From the NCBI GenBank assembly GCA_019635755.1, contig JAHBYW010000001.1:961681-1025680 (forward strand): DNA of 64,000 nucleotides, given 5' to 3'. Positions within the stretch are counted from its first letter, which is position 1; each line of letters starts with the position of its first letter. Source of the stretch: Rhizobiaceae bacterium (GTDB lineage Bacteria > Pseudomonadota > Alphaproteobacteria > Rhizobiales > Rhizobiaceae). Shown here one piece after another: positions 43,823 to 52,900 of the stretch. The translations under genes and the position numbers were made by a program. The notes under the pieces were generated by a model that saw only the letters and a program-made list of their open reading frames with translations, made no database searches and was not told where the DNA came from.

Positions 43823-44994
43823 GCGTAGGCCCTCTCGGCCGGGATGCCCAGCGCCGCGAGCCCGCGCGCCACCTGGCGGTCGAGCGCCGCCGTCTGCGCC
43901 CTGTGGAAGCCGCGACCGTCAACGTCGGCGGCGCGCGTCCTTGCCGCGCGCACCAGCGCGTCGGCAAAGGCGCGCGGTTCGTCTGCGACGATGCAGTTCG
44001 CCGGCAGGTGCTCGATGCCGCGCAGCGACCGCGTGGTCGCGACCGATGGCAGCCCGTTCTCGAAGGTCTCGATCGTCTTCAGCTGCACGCCTGTCCCGGC
44101 GCGGCTGACCAGCGGCACCACCGCCGCGCCGCGCACGAAGGCGTTGGCGTCCGGCACGCGGCCGACGAACTGGATGCCGGGATGCGCCGTCGCCATTCCG
44201 GCCGGAACCTGGCCGGCGATCCGCACGGTGAAATCCGGCGGCAGCAGCGGTGCGACGTCGCCCAGGAACCAGTCGAGGCCGATGCGGTTCGGCTGCCAAG
44301 TCCAGGTTCCGATCAGGGCGGCGTCGCAGTCGATCCGCCGGGGCGATGGCGGGGGTGGCGGCGTGGTCCGCGTCACCAGCGGCAGCACCGCGGAGCGGTC
44401 GTCGCCGCCGACGCCCAGGGCGTCGCGGTCGGCGTCGGCGAGCGTGAAGACGAAGCGGGCCTGCCGGCAGAGCCGCTCTTCCAGCGTCTTCAGCAGGCGC
44501 GCCTCGCGCAGGTACAGCAGCCGCTGGAACGCACCGTCGGCAGCGGCCGCGTTCTCCTCGGCCGACCGGTGCTCGACATTGTGGGCGACGAAGATCGACC
44601 GCTTGCCGGCGAACAGTCCCTCGAACGCGCCGGCGAACTGCACGGCGTTGATGACGAACGCGTCGAACGGACCGGCACGGCCGAGCGCTTCGCGCACGCT
44701 TTCGAGCGGTGTGGCGCGCAGTTTCACCGACGAGAAGGTCATGCCTTCGCGCACCGCCCGGGCCAGCCATTTGAGTTTCTGCACGGTCGAGGCGGCGTCG
44801 GTGCGCACGTCGAGTTCGCCCAGCACGATGGTGTCCTGCAGGCCGTCGGTCCGGCGTCCCGGCCAGGTGTATCCCAGCACGGTGACGCGCGCGCCCGAGC
44901 GCCAAAGCGCGTCGAGGATCACGGCGTTGGCGATCTCGTAGCCCGTCGCCGGCTCGCCGTCCGGCACGAGCGATGTCGCGAAGACCAGATGCAT
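43819..44994 (-). CDS. Glycosyltransferase family 4-type protein
   Basis: The 391-residue GT-B-fold protein begins MHLVFATSLVPDGEPATGYE, has FVAHNVEHRSAEENAAAADG in the N-lobe, and has the donor-site region PDANAFVRGAAVVPLVSRAG and TGVQLKTIETFENGLPSVAT in the C-lobe. It is the first gene of the minus-strand GT operon (GT4, WecG, DUF6492). The promoter must lie in the 178-base spacer shared with the GT2 gene, where a CtrA-like motif is found. Confidence 0.87.
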   Translation of the reverse strand: MHLVFATSLVPDGEPATGYEIANAVILDALWRSGARVTVLGYTWPGRRTDGLQDTIVLGELDVRTDAASTVQKLKWLARAVREGMTFSSVKLRATPLESVREALGRAGPFDAFVINAVQFAGAFEGLFAGKRSIFVAHNVEHRSAEENAAAADGAFQRLLYLREARLLKTLEERLCRQARFVFTLADADRDALGVGGDDRSAVLPLVTRTTPPPPPSPRRIDCDAALIGTWTWQPNRIGLDWFLGDVAPLLPPDFTVRIAGQVPAGMATAHPGIQFVGRVPDANAFVRGAAVVPLVSRAGTGVQLKTIETFENGLPSVATTRSLRGIEHLPANCIVADEPRAFADALVRAARTRAADVDGRGFHRAQTAALDRQVARGLAALGIPAERAYA

Positions 44995-45113
44995 GTCACC
45001 TTTCCCGTGCCGACGAGGTAACAGCGCGCGGTGAAGGGTTGCTTAAATGGAGCCGAAAATCCGCAACCGTAGATTGAATAGTGCGGCCTGGGCGGATGTA
45101 CCATTCAAGGTGT

Positions 45114-45128
45114 TTAACGAAGGCTAAA
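45114..45128. promoter_or_regulatory. CtrA-like motif in the divergent GT4/GT2 spacer
   Basis: TTAA-CGAAGGC-TAAA has the same TTAA-N7-TAAA layout as the site at 40698-40712. The flanks also form GTTTA...TAAAC. It lies 45 bases before the GT2 start codon and about 120 bases from the GT4 start. Confidence 0.4.
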
Positions 45129-45172
45129 CGAAAGGATGTGCTAGCTCAGCCGACCTGTTTCGCGTGGCCTCC

Positions 45173-46171
45173 ATGAACCAGCCCGTCCTGCCGTCATCGA
45201 CCTCGATCGTCGCCCGCTCGCCGGGCCTGGCGGCCGACGCGGTGCAGGCTGTGGTCACCATCCCCACCTTCCGCCGGCCCGTGCAATTGCTGGAGACTCT
45301 GCGCTCTGTCGCCGCGCAGCGCACGAGGCGCCGCGTCGCCGTCATCGTGATGGAAAACGACGCCGACCGGCGCGAAGGCGCGGCCGCCGCGCGGCCGCTG
45401 TTCGAGAGCGGCGAGATCGATGGCATTTTAATCATCGCGCATGAACGCGGAAATTGCAGCGCCTACAATGCCGGCTGGGAGACCGCGCTGGTCCATTTCG
45501 CCGGTTTCCGTCACCTGCTCGTCATCGACGACGACGAGATCGCCGACCCCGACTGGCTGGAGCGCATGTGCGCCGCGGCGGAAGCCTTCGGAGCCGACAT
45601 CGTCGGCGGCCCGCAGCGCCCCGTCTTCCCGGATGCCGGCGACGGGCGCTGGGCCGACCATCCGGTCTTCGCCCCGCCCTATCGCGAGAGCGGTCCGGTG
45701 CCGGCGCTTTATTCCTCGGGAAATCTGCTCATCGGCCGCCATGTGCTCGCCCGCATGGGCCCGCCCTTCCTCGACCTGCGGTTCAACTTCATGGGCGGCG
45801 GCGATTCCGACTTCCTGAGCCGCGCCGTCGAGGCGGGCTTCAGGCTGGCGTGGTGCGCCGAGGCGCCGGTGCACGAAACCGTCCCGTCCCGCCGGCTGGA
45901 GGCCGACTGGATCCGGGCGCGAAGCCTGCGCAACGGCGTCATCTCCACGCTGGTCGAGAAGAAGAAGCGCGCCGCGGCGCCGCTGGGCCGCCTTCGGGTG
46001 CTGGCCAAGAGCCTGGGCCTGCTCGCCGCCTCGCCGTTCCGCGGCGTGGCGCGGACACTCGCCACCGGCTCGCTGGCGGTGGGCATCTACCCGGTGCATG
46101 TCGCGCTCGGCCGGCTGCTCGCCGAGTTCGGATACGCCAATGAGCAGTATCGACAGCCCGAGAACAACTAG
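45173..46171 (+). CDS. Glycosyltransferase family 2
   Basis: The 332-residue GT-A-fold enzyme has VQAVVTIPTFRRPVQLLETL at the N-terminus, the metal-binding acidic motif LLVIDDDEIADPDWLERM, and GPVPALYSSGNLLIGRHVLA and MGGGDSDFLSRAVEAGFRLA downstream. The start is the second ATG (45173, MNQPVLPS). It overlaps the O-antigen-ligase-type gene by 32 bases, so the two are co-expressed. It probably adds one sugar to the surface polysaccharide. Confidence 0.9.
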   Translation: MNQPVLPSSTSIVARSPGLAADAVQAVVTIPTFRRPVQLLETLRSVAAQRTRRRVAVIVMENDADRREGAAAARPLFESGEIDGILIIAHERGNCSAYNAGWETALVHFAGFRHLLVIDDDEIADPDWLERMCAAAEAFGADIVGGPQRPVFPDAGDGRWADHPVFAPPYRESGPVPALYSSGNLLIGRHVLARMGPPFLDLRFNFMGGGDSDFLSRAVEAGFRLAWCAEAPVHETVPSRRLEADWIRARSLRNGVISTLVEKKKRAAAPLGRLRVLAKSLGLLAASPFRGVARTLATGSLAVGIYPVHVALGRLLAEFGYANEQYRQPENN

Positions 46172-47459
46172 CACCGCCGGCTACGAGCAGGTCGCCGGGC
46201 GCGTCGCGACGCTGGTCGCAACGGCGCTGTTCGTCGCCGTGATCGTCTCGTTCCGGCCGTTCAGCCCGGGCGGCGCCAGCGGCGAGGCGCCGGCAGCCGG
46301 CGGCGACATCGTCAACCAGCTCGGCTTCGGCTCGCTCGGCGCGATCGCGGTCTTCGCGCTGCTGACGCTCGCCGATCCGCGCCGGCTCGTCGTCTTCCTG
46401 AGCCCGTGGTGGATCCTGCTGCTCGGCTTCTTCGGCCTGTCCATCCTGCACGCGGCCGACCCGTCCTCGGCGCTGAGGACCGCCTCCTTCACGCTGATCG
46501 GCATGGTCACGATGGCAGCCATCCTGGTCCTGCCGCGCGACGCCGACGCCCTGTCCCGGGTTCTGGCCGCCGGCGCGCTGGTCGTGCTGGTTCTCTGCTA
46601 TGCCGGGCTCGTCCTCCTGCCCCACGAGGCGATGCACACGGCGGATTCGATGGAGCCGGAGCATGCCGGCTTCTGGCGCGGCGTCTTCTCGCACAAGAAC
46701 ATCGCCGGCCCGGTGATGGCGTGCCTGTCCTTCATCGGCATCTATCTGGTCCGCCGGTCCTGGACGCTGGTCGGCCTGATCATCTTCGCGCTGGCGATGC
46801 TGTTCATGGCCAACACCGGTTCCAAGACGACGGCCGGGCTCGTCCCGATGTCGATCCTGTTCGTCGTGCTTCCGGGCATGATCGGCATGCGGCTGATGAC
46901 GCCGGTGCTGTTCCTCGGCGCGGTTGTGGTCACCGCGCTGGCGACGCTCGGCATCGTCTTCCTCGACCCGCTCAGGGACCTCGCCCAGCAGGTCGCGCCG
47001 GGCCTTACCTACACCGGCCGCACCGCGCTCTGGGAATTCTCGGGCGAGATGATCGCGCGCCAGCCCTGGTGGGGTTACGGCTACGAGAGCTTCTGGGGAA
47101 CGCCGTTCTTGTCCGAGCAGGACCAGCCCTTCGACCGCGACTGGGACATCCGTGGCATCGTCCACGGCCACAACGGCTATCTCGACATCGCCGTGCTGAT
47201 GGGCCTGCCGGCGCTGGCCGTCGCGTGCTGGACCTTCCTCGTCGAGCCGCTGCGCGACTACATGCGCATCCCGCTGCGCAGGGAGAGCGTCTGGCTGGGC
47301 GACCTGTTCATGATGATCGCGCTGTTCACCGCGCTCAACGCCTTCCTCGAGACCTTCTTCTTCCGCCGCGCCGACCCGGTCTGGATGTTCTTCGTCTTCG
47401 CGCTGCTCGGCCTGCGTCTCGTCGCGCGTTTCCCGGTCAACGCTCCCGGATCGCGCTGA
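46140..47459 (+). CDS. O-antigen ligase / polymerase family membrane protein
   Basis: The 439-residue protein has about eleven membrane helices and a large periplasmic loop containing GRTALWEFSGEMIARQPWWG, YGYESFWGTPFLSEQDQP and GIVHGHNGYLDIAVLMGLPA. This layout, with a conserved Arg and His (HGHNGY), is typical of WaaL/ExoQ-type ligases and polymerases. It probably joins or polymerises the repeat unit delivered by the flippase. It overlaps the GT2 gene by 32 bases, and its early coding sequence lacks a separate ribosome site. Confidence 0.87.
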   Translation: MSSIDSPRTTSTAGYEQVAGRVATLVATALFVAVIVSFRPFSPGGASGEAPAAGGDIVNQLGFGSLGAIAVFALLTLADPRRLVVFLSPWWILLLGFFGLSILHAADPSSALRTASFTLIGMVTMAAILVLPRDADALSRVLAAGALVVLVLCYAGLVLLPHEAMHTADSMEPEHAGFWRGVFSHKNIAGPVMACLSFIGIYLVRRSWTLVGLIIFALAMLFMANTGSKTTAGLVPMSILFVVLPGMIGMRLMTPVLFLGAVVVTALATLGIVFLDPLRDLAQQVAPGLTYTGRTALWEFSGEMIARQPWWGYGYESFWGTPFLSEQDQPFDRDWDIRGIVHGHNGYLDIAVLMGLPALAVACWTFLVEPLRDYMRIPLRRESVWLGDLFMMIALFTALNAFLETFFFRRADPVWMFFVFALLGLRLVARFPVNAPGSR

Positions 47460-47521
47460 AGCGCCTTCCCCGCCGGGCCGATCCCGCGTAAGGGGGTCAG
47501 GGCTCGATGGGAGGCGCTCCG

Positions 47522-48337
47522 ATGGCAACGAAGGTCCTGCTCGCCGGCTGCGGCAACATGGGTTTCGCGATGCTCAAGGGCTGGCTGGACTCCGGCCTGC
47601 TCTCCGGCGACGAGACGTTCGTCGTCGAGCCGATGGCGGACCTGCGCCAGCGCGCCGCCGACCTCGGCAGCCAGGTCGTCCCCTTCGTGCGCGACATCCC
47701 CGCCGCACTGGCGCCGACGCTGGTCATCTTCGCGGTCAAGCCGCAGGTCATCCGCGAGGTGGCGGGAAACTACAAGCGCTTCGCCGCGACGGGCGCGACC
47801 TTCCTCAGCATCGCGGCCGGCACCAAGGTCGCGACCTTCGAGGAGATCCTCGGCCCCTTCGCGCCGATCGTGCGCTGCATGCCCAACACGCCGGCAGCGA
47901 TCGGCAAGGGCATGATGGTCACCTACGCCAATCCGCATGTGCGCACGGAGGTGATGGCCTTCATCGACAGCCTGCTCGCCGCGTCGGGCCGCGTCGCCTC
48001 GATCGCCGACGAGTCGCTGATGGACGCGGTCACCGCCGTCTCCGGCTCCGGCCCGGCCTATGTGTTCCATTTCATCGAGGCGCTGACCGCGGCCGCGGAA
48101 GCGGCCGGGCTGCCGCCGCAGACGGCGAAGCTGCTCGCCATGCAGACCGTCTACGGCGCCGCCGCGCTTGCCGCCGAGAGCGGCGAGGAGCCGGGCAAGC
48201 TGCGCCAGCAGGTGACCAGCCCGAACGGGACCACCGCCGCGGCGCTCGGCGTGCTGATGGGCGAGGACCGGCTGAAGACCCTGGTCGGCGAGGCCGTCGA
48301 GGCCGCGCGGCTGCGGTCGGTCGAGCTTGGGAAGTAG
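47522..48337 (+). CDS. proC: Pyrroline-5-carboxylate reductase
   Basis: The 271-residue enzyme reduces 1-pyrroline-5-carboxylate to proline with NAD(P)H. The Rossmann motif VLLAGCGNMGFAMLKGWL is at the N-terminus. VRCMPNTPAAIGKGMMV and the family signature AVSGSGPAYVFHFIEALTAA follow, and QQVTSPNGTTAAALGVL is near the end. The start at 47522 has GGAGG 8 bases upstream. Confidence 0.95.
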   Translation: MATKVLLAGCGNMGFAMLKGWLDSGLLSGDETFVVEPMADLRQRAADLGSQVVPFVRDIPAALAPTLVIFAVKPQVIREVAGNYKRFAATGATFLSIAAGTKVATFEEILGPFAPIVRCMPNTPAAIGKGMMVTYANPHVRTEVMAFIDSLLAASGRVASIADESLMDAVTAVSGSGPAYVFHFIEALTAAAEAAGLPPQTAKLLAMQTVYGAAALAAESGEEPGKLRQQVTSPNGTTAAALGVLMGEDRLKTLVGEAVEAARLRSVELGK

Positions 48338-48506
48338 CCCTATTCCTCGTCGATCGCGGAGACGGCGTCCCCGCAGCGCATCGCGGGCCACGGTGGGAGT
48401 ACCCCTACACTTTCATCGGCGGGCCAACGCAGTACGGCATCGTTCGGTGAGGGGATCACCGCAGGCGACTAGGCGCAGCGGAAGCAGTCCAGAGAGCTGC
48501 CCGCCC

Positions 48507-49820
48507 TCAGATGCTGGCCAGCATATCGTCCTGCTTGCGCCTCAGCGCGAACAGCTTCGTCGTCGGGTCGGGCGCGGCGTTGTCGGCGGTCAGCAATTCG
48601 CCTTTCCTGACCGGCTTCAGCACCGTGCCGCCCTCGAGCAGGCCGACCGGCACCGCCCGCGCCGCACGCGCCTCGGCGGCGATCATCGTCCACGAGCGGT
48701 AGCAGGTCTCGCCGATCGCATCGAAGGTTTCGCCGGCCGCGAGGTCGCGCTTGGCGACGGCGCAGACCTCGGCCACGGGCACCGGCAGCGGCACCATGTC
48801 GGCCTTGCCGTAGAGCATGATGCGGGCCGCCGTCAGCGGCACTTCCAGCGATGTCAGGTGGTAGGGCCGGAAGAAGCCGTAATACGGCCCCTTGCCGATG
48901 TGCAGGTCGTCCATGCGCTCGATGATGCGCGGATGCTCGGCCTCGACGACGACGAACACGCCGGGCGCGACGCCTTTACCCACCGTATAGTCGACCACGC
49001 CCTTGCGCGTCAGCATGCCGCCGTCCGCCTTCGGGATCAGCACCTTCGGCAGGCTCTCGCGGTCGGCATCGGGCCCGTGCATGCCGGGCACGTCGGGCAG
49101 AAGTCCCGTGGCGTTGGCGATCGCCGCCATCTCGACCATCGTCTTCGAGCCGTCGACGAACTCGACAAGCATGCGCGGGTTCATATTCCGCCGCTCGGCC
49201 TCGGCGCGGTAGTCGTCCGGCACGGCGTCGCGGTTGAAGGCGTTGTTCTTGCCCTTGCCGGCGGCGACGATGCGGTAGCCAAGCGCCGTCGCGAACTCGA
49301 TCAGTTCCATGCACGACGTCGGCTCGTCGCCGGCGCCGACCGAATAGATGACGCCCAGCCGGTCGGCCTGTCGCTTCAGATAGGCGCCGATGGTCACGTC
49401 GGCCTCGACGTTCATCATCACGAGGTGCTTGCCGTTCTCCATCGCCATCAGGTCGAAATCGGCGGCGACGCCGGGCTTGCCGGTGGCGTCGATCACCACG
49501 TCGACCAGCGGATTGGTCACCAGCATCTCGTTCGAGGTGATCGCGATCTTGCCCGCTTCGATGGCGGCGGTCACCTTGGACGGCGCGTCGGCCTCCGCCG
49601 CCTTCGCCTCGTCGCCATAGGCGATGCGGATGGCGTGCCGCGCGGTGTGCGGGCGCCGCGTCGACATCGCGACCAGTTCGACGCCCTTCATGAGCATGCA
49701 CTGGGTGACGAGGTCGGTGCCCATCTCGCCCGAGCCGATGACGCCGATCCGAACCGGCCGGCCTTCGTCGGCGCGCCGCGCCAGGTCGCGCGCCAGCCCG
49801 GTCAGGGCGATGTCGGTCAT
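48507..49820 (-). CDS. NAD(P)-binding dehydrogenase-like protein with SAF domain
   Basis: The 437-residue protein has a homoserine-dehydrogenase-like Rossmann domain (PVRIGVIGSGEMGTDLVTQC), a substrate domain (NPLVDVVIDATGKPGVAADF; GVIYSVGAGDEPTSCMELIE) and a C-terminal SAF domain (AVAKRDLAAGETFDAIGETC). Such SAF-fused oxidoreductases are found in sugar-acid and branched-sugar catabolism, but the substrate here is unknown. No pathway gene is adjacent, and the gene stands alone between proC and the caspase-like gene. Confidence 0.8.
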   Translation of the reverse strand: MTDIALTGLARDLARRADEGRPVRIGVIGSGEMGTDLVTQCMLMKGVELVAMSTRRPHTARHAIRIAYGDEAKAAEADAPSKVTAAIEAGKIAITSNEMLVTNPLVDVVIDATGKPGVAADFDLMAMENGKHLVMMNVEADVTIGAYLKRQADRLGVIYSVGAGDEPTSCMELIEFATALGYRIVAAGKGKNNAFNRDAVPDDYRAEAERRNMNPRMLVEFVDGSKTMVEMAAIANATGLLPDVPGMHGPDADRESLPKVLIPKADGGMLTRKGVVDYTVGKGVAPGVFVVVEAEHPRIIERMDDLHIGKGPYYGFFRPYHLTSLEVPLTAARIMLYGKADMVPLPVPVAEVCAVAKRDLAAGETFDAIGETCYRSWTMIAAEARAARAVPVGLLEGGTVLKPVRKGELLTADNAAPDPTTKLFALRRKQDDMLASI

Positions 49821-49968
49821 GATGGGCCGTCCGGATGCATGGTCGGCTGCGGCATAGCAGAAAACGAAGGCGGGGAGTCAATGGGACGCGACGGGGAGCA
49901 CCGCCTCCCTTCACCCCTTCGGCGGCCCCGCCAAAGACGGTAGAGGGGCGTGCGCTGGTGGGGAAACC

Positions 49969-52900
49969 CTATTGCAGCCGTGCCAGCAGATCGTTCGCCT
50001 TGGCCAGGTTCTGGGTCGACAGGTCCGCCAGCCAGCCGATCTGGTGCGCCTTGGCGATCTCGATGGCGCTGGTGCAGGCGCCCACCGCTTCCTCGGCCAT
50101 CGCCCTGTCGGCCTTCGCGGCGCCAAGGTCGATCAGCGCGTCGCATAGGCTGTCCTCGGTGAACGCCACATCCGGCAGGGCGGCGATCTGCTTCTGCAGC
50201 TGCACCACCTCGCGGAGCAGGGGAACGGCCTTCTCGATCGGCGCGGGATCGCTGCTGGCGCGCCCCAGCAGCATCAGATTGTAGCCGATCTCGTTGGTGA
50301 GGCTCGCCCAGCCCTTGGGGTCGGCATCGCGCCCCACATGGTCGGCGAGTTCGGTATTGACCGCGACCGCCTCCGCGAACACGGCGGCGTCGGACCTGCG
50401 CGCACCGATGCCGGACAGCGCCGCGGCGAGGCTGCGCTGCGCCCGCTCCCACTCCGCCGCGTTGGTCGCGCGCGTATGGATCGCCGTCAGCGTGCGGAAG
50501 ATGCCCGCCGACCGCTCCAGCACCGCGACGTCGTTGGCCGCCGAGCCGAGGCTCAGCAGTGCGGAGCCCAGATTGCTCGTATTGTGCAGCCAGTCGGCCT
50601 CCGCCGTCTCGCGGGTGAACACCGACAGTGCCTGGTCGAACGCCGCAACCGCCCGTCCGAGTTCGGCCGCGTCGCCGGTGATCAGCCCGGCGCCGAGATA
50701 GGCGTCGGCGACATTGCTCAGCCGCCGCGCCCAGCGCAGCCTGTCGGCGTCGCCGGCATAGACGTCGACGGCATCCTGCCAGGCTTGCGCCGCCTTGACG
50801 TAGAGCCCGGGATCGCTGGCGGCGACGGCGGCGTAGTAGTTGGCGCGGCCGATGTCGACCTTGATCTGCGCCCAGTCCGACGGCGCGCTGTCCTTGGGGT
50901 AGAACGACAGCGCGGCGTCGAGCAGCGGCATGGCTTCCGTGAAGAGCGCCGCGTCGTCGGCGAGGCTGCCCTGCAGCACAAGCGCGAAACCCAGTCCCCA
51001 GACGGTGGCGCCCAGGGGCTCCGCCTCGTCCAGACCGGACTGCACCTCCATCGCCGACCGGTAGGCGGCGACCGAACGCCCGACCATCGCGGCATCCTCG
51101 CCCAGCGATCCGGATTCCATCAGCGCCACCGCCATGCGGTACTGCGACTGAGCCCAGCCGCGCGCGTCGGTGTCGCGGGTGCGGATGGTCAGCACCTGCT
51201 CGTAGATCGAGACCGCTTCGGCCAGGATGGCGCGGTCGTCGGCGCGGTCGCCCCAGGTCGACAGCGCGTTGGCCAGACCGTAGGAGATCGACGCGAAGTC
51301 CAGCGGCGCGTCTTTCGCGGTCGACACTTCGAGCGCGCGCCGATAGTGCTCGACCGCCTTTGCGAGCTGCTCGACGCCGCTTTCGGCGTCCCCCATCGTG
51401 TGGTGGACGGAGCCGAGGTTCTGCTGCACCGACGCCCAGTCGAGCGGCACCACGGCGCGGTCGTATTCCTCCAGCGCCGCCTCATAGGCCGTGACCGACT
51501 TCCGCAGCGTCTCGCCCGCCGTCCCGTCCTGCTTGCCCAGCCGGTGGAGCGCGTTACCGAGCGTCACCTGCGCGTCCGCCCAGCTCGCCGCGGAGCGCTC
51601 GCGCGTCCATACCGCCAGCGTGTCCTCGGCCGCCGCCCGCGCCTTCTCGTAGGCCGGCACGCCGTCCCTGAGGTCGCCGATGTCCAGCCAGGTCGAGCTC
51701 ATATTGTTGCGGATCGTCGCCCATTGGGCCGGCGCGCGCTCGCGGGTGAACTCCAGCATCGCCTGCTCGTAGGCGGCGATCGCGTCGTCGAGGATCGCCG
51801 GGTCGCGCAGGCGTTCGCCCAGCCGCGTGTAGACCGCGCCCAGGTTGACGTGGTTCTGCGCCCACTCGACCGGCGCCGCGTCGCGCGTGTTGACGGTCAG
51901 CGCGGCCTTCTGCGCCTCGGCCGCCGCCAGCCAGCTCTCCGTGCCGGTCTGCCGTTCGCCGAGTTCGGACAGGACGATGCCCAGATTGTTCTGCGCCGCC
52001 GCCCACTCGACCGGGTCCTCGGTCGGCGACACGACGGCCAGCGCGTCCCGGAACAGGCCGACCGCCTTTTCCAGCAGCGCGGTGCCGTTCTCGCGCTGGC
52101 CGAGCCGCCAGTAGACCGCGCCGAGATTGCTCGTCGTCGACGCCCAGTCCGCCAGCGAGGCGTCGCGCGTGTAGACCGTCAGCGCCGCCTCATAGGCCGC
52201 GACGGCCTTGTCCAGGTTCTCGCGGCCCGATTCGCGCTCGCCCAGCGTCGACAGTGCGGCGGCCATGTTGTTCTGCAGCACCGCCCAGCGGATCGCCTGC
52301 GTGTCCTTGGAGACGAGCGCCAGGCTCTCTTCATAGGCCGCGACTGCGCGCCGCAGGAATGCATTGTCGCCGGTGTAGTTGCCGTGCTCCCCAAGCGCGC
52401 CCGCCTCCAGGCTCTTGTAATAGACCGCCTCGCCCTCGTCCCAGCGCGCCACCTGGTCGTAGGCCTTCGCATAGTCGTCCGCGGCCTTCAGGAACTCGAA
52501 CGACAGTTCGTAGGTGCGGGCGCTGTCGGCGAAGACCTCGGCGAACTCCAGCCGCCGCGCTTTGATGTCCGCCTCGGCCTGGTCGACCGTCTTGGACAGG
52601 TCGGCGACGCGGGCCTTGGCCTGTTCGTGGAACGTCTTGGCCGCCTCCAGCGCGCCTTCGGAAAGCGCCTGCGCGGCCAGCCCCGACAGCCGCACGATCT
52701 CCGGATCGGTGCTCTTCAGCGCCGCCTGCTCGGCCAGGATCTGCTTCAGCCTGTCGGTCTGGCTGCGCAGCAGCTTGTCCAGTTCGGCCGGGTCGGCGGG
52801 CTTGTCGGCGCCGAGCGTCCGCAGCATCGCGTAGAGCGCGTCCATCGGCACGCCGCCGTCGCGCGCGATCGCCTCGATCTGGCGCCGCTCGGGGTCCGGC

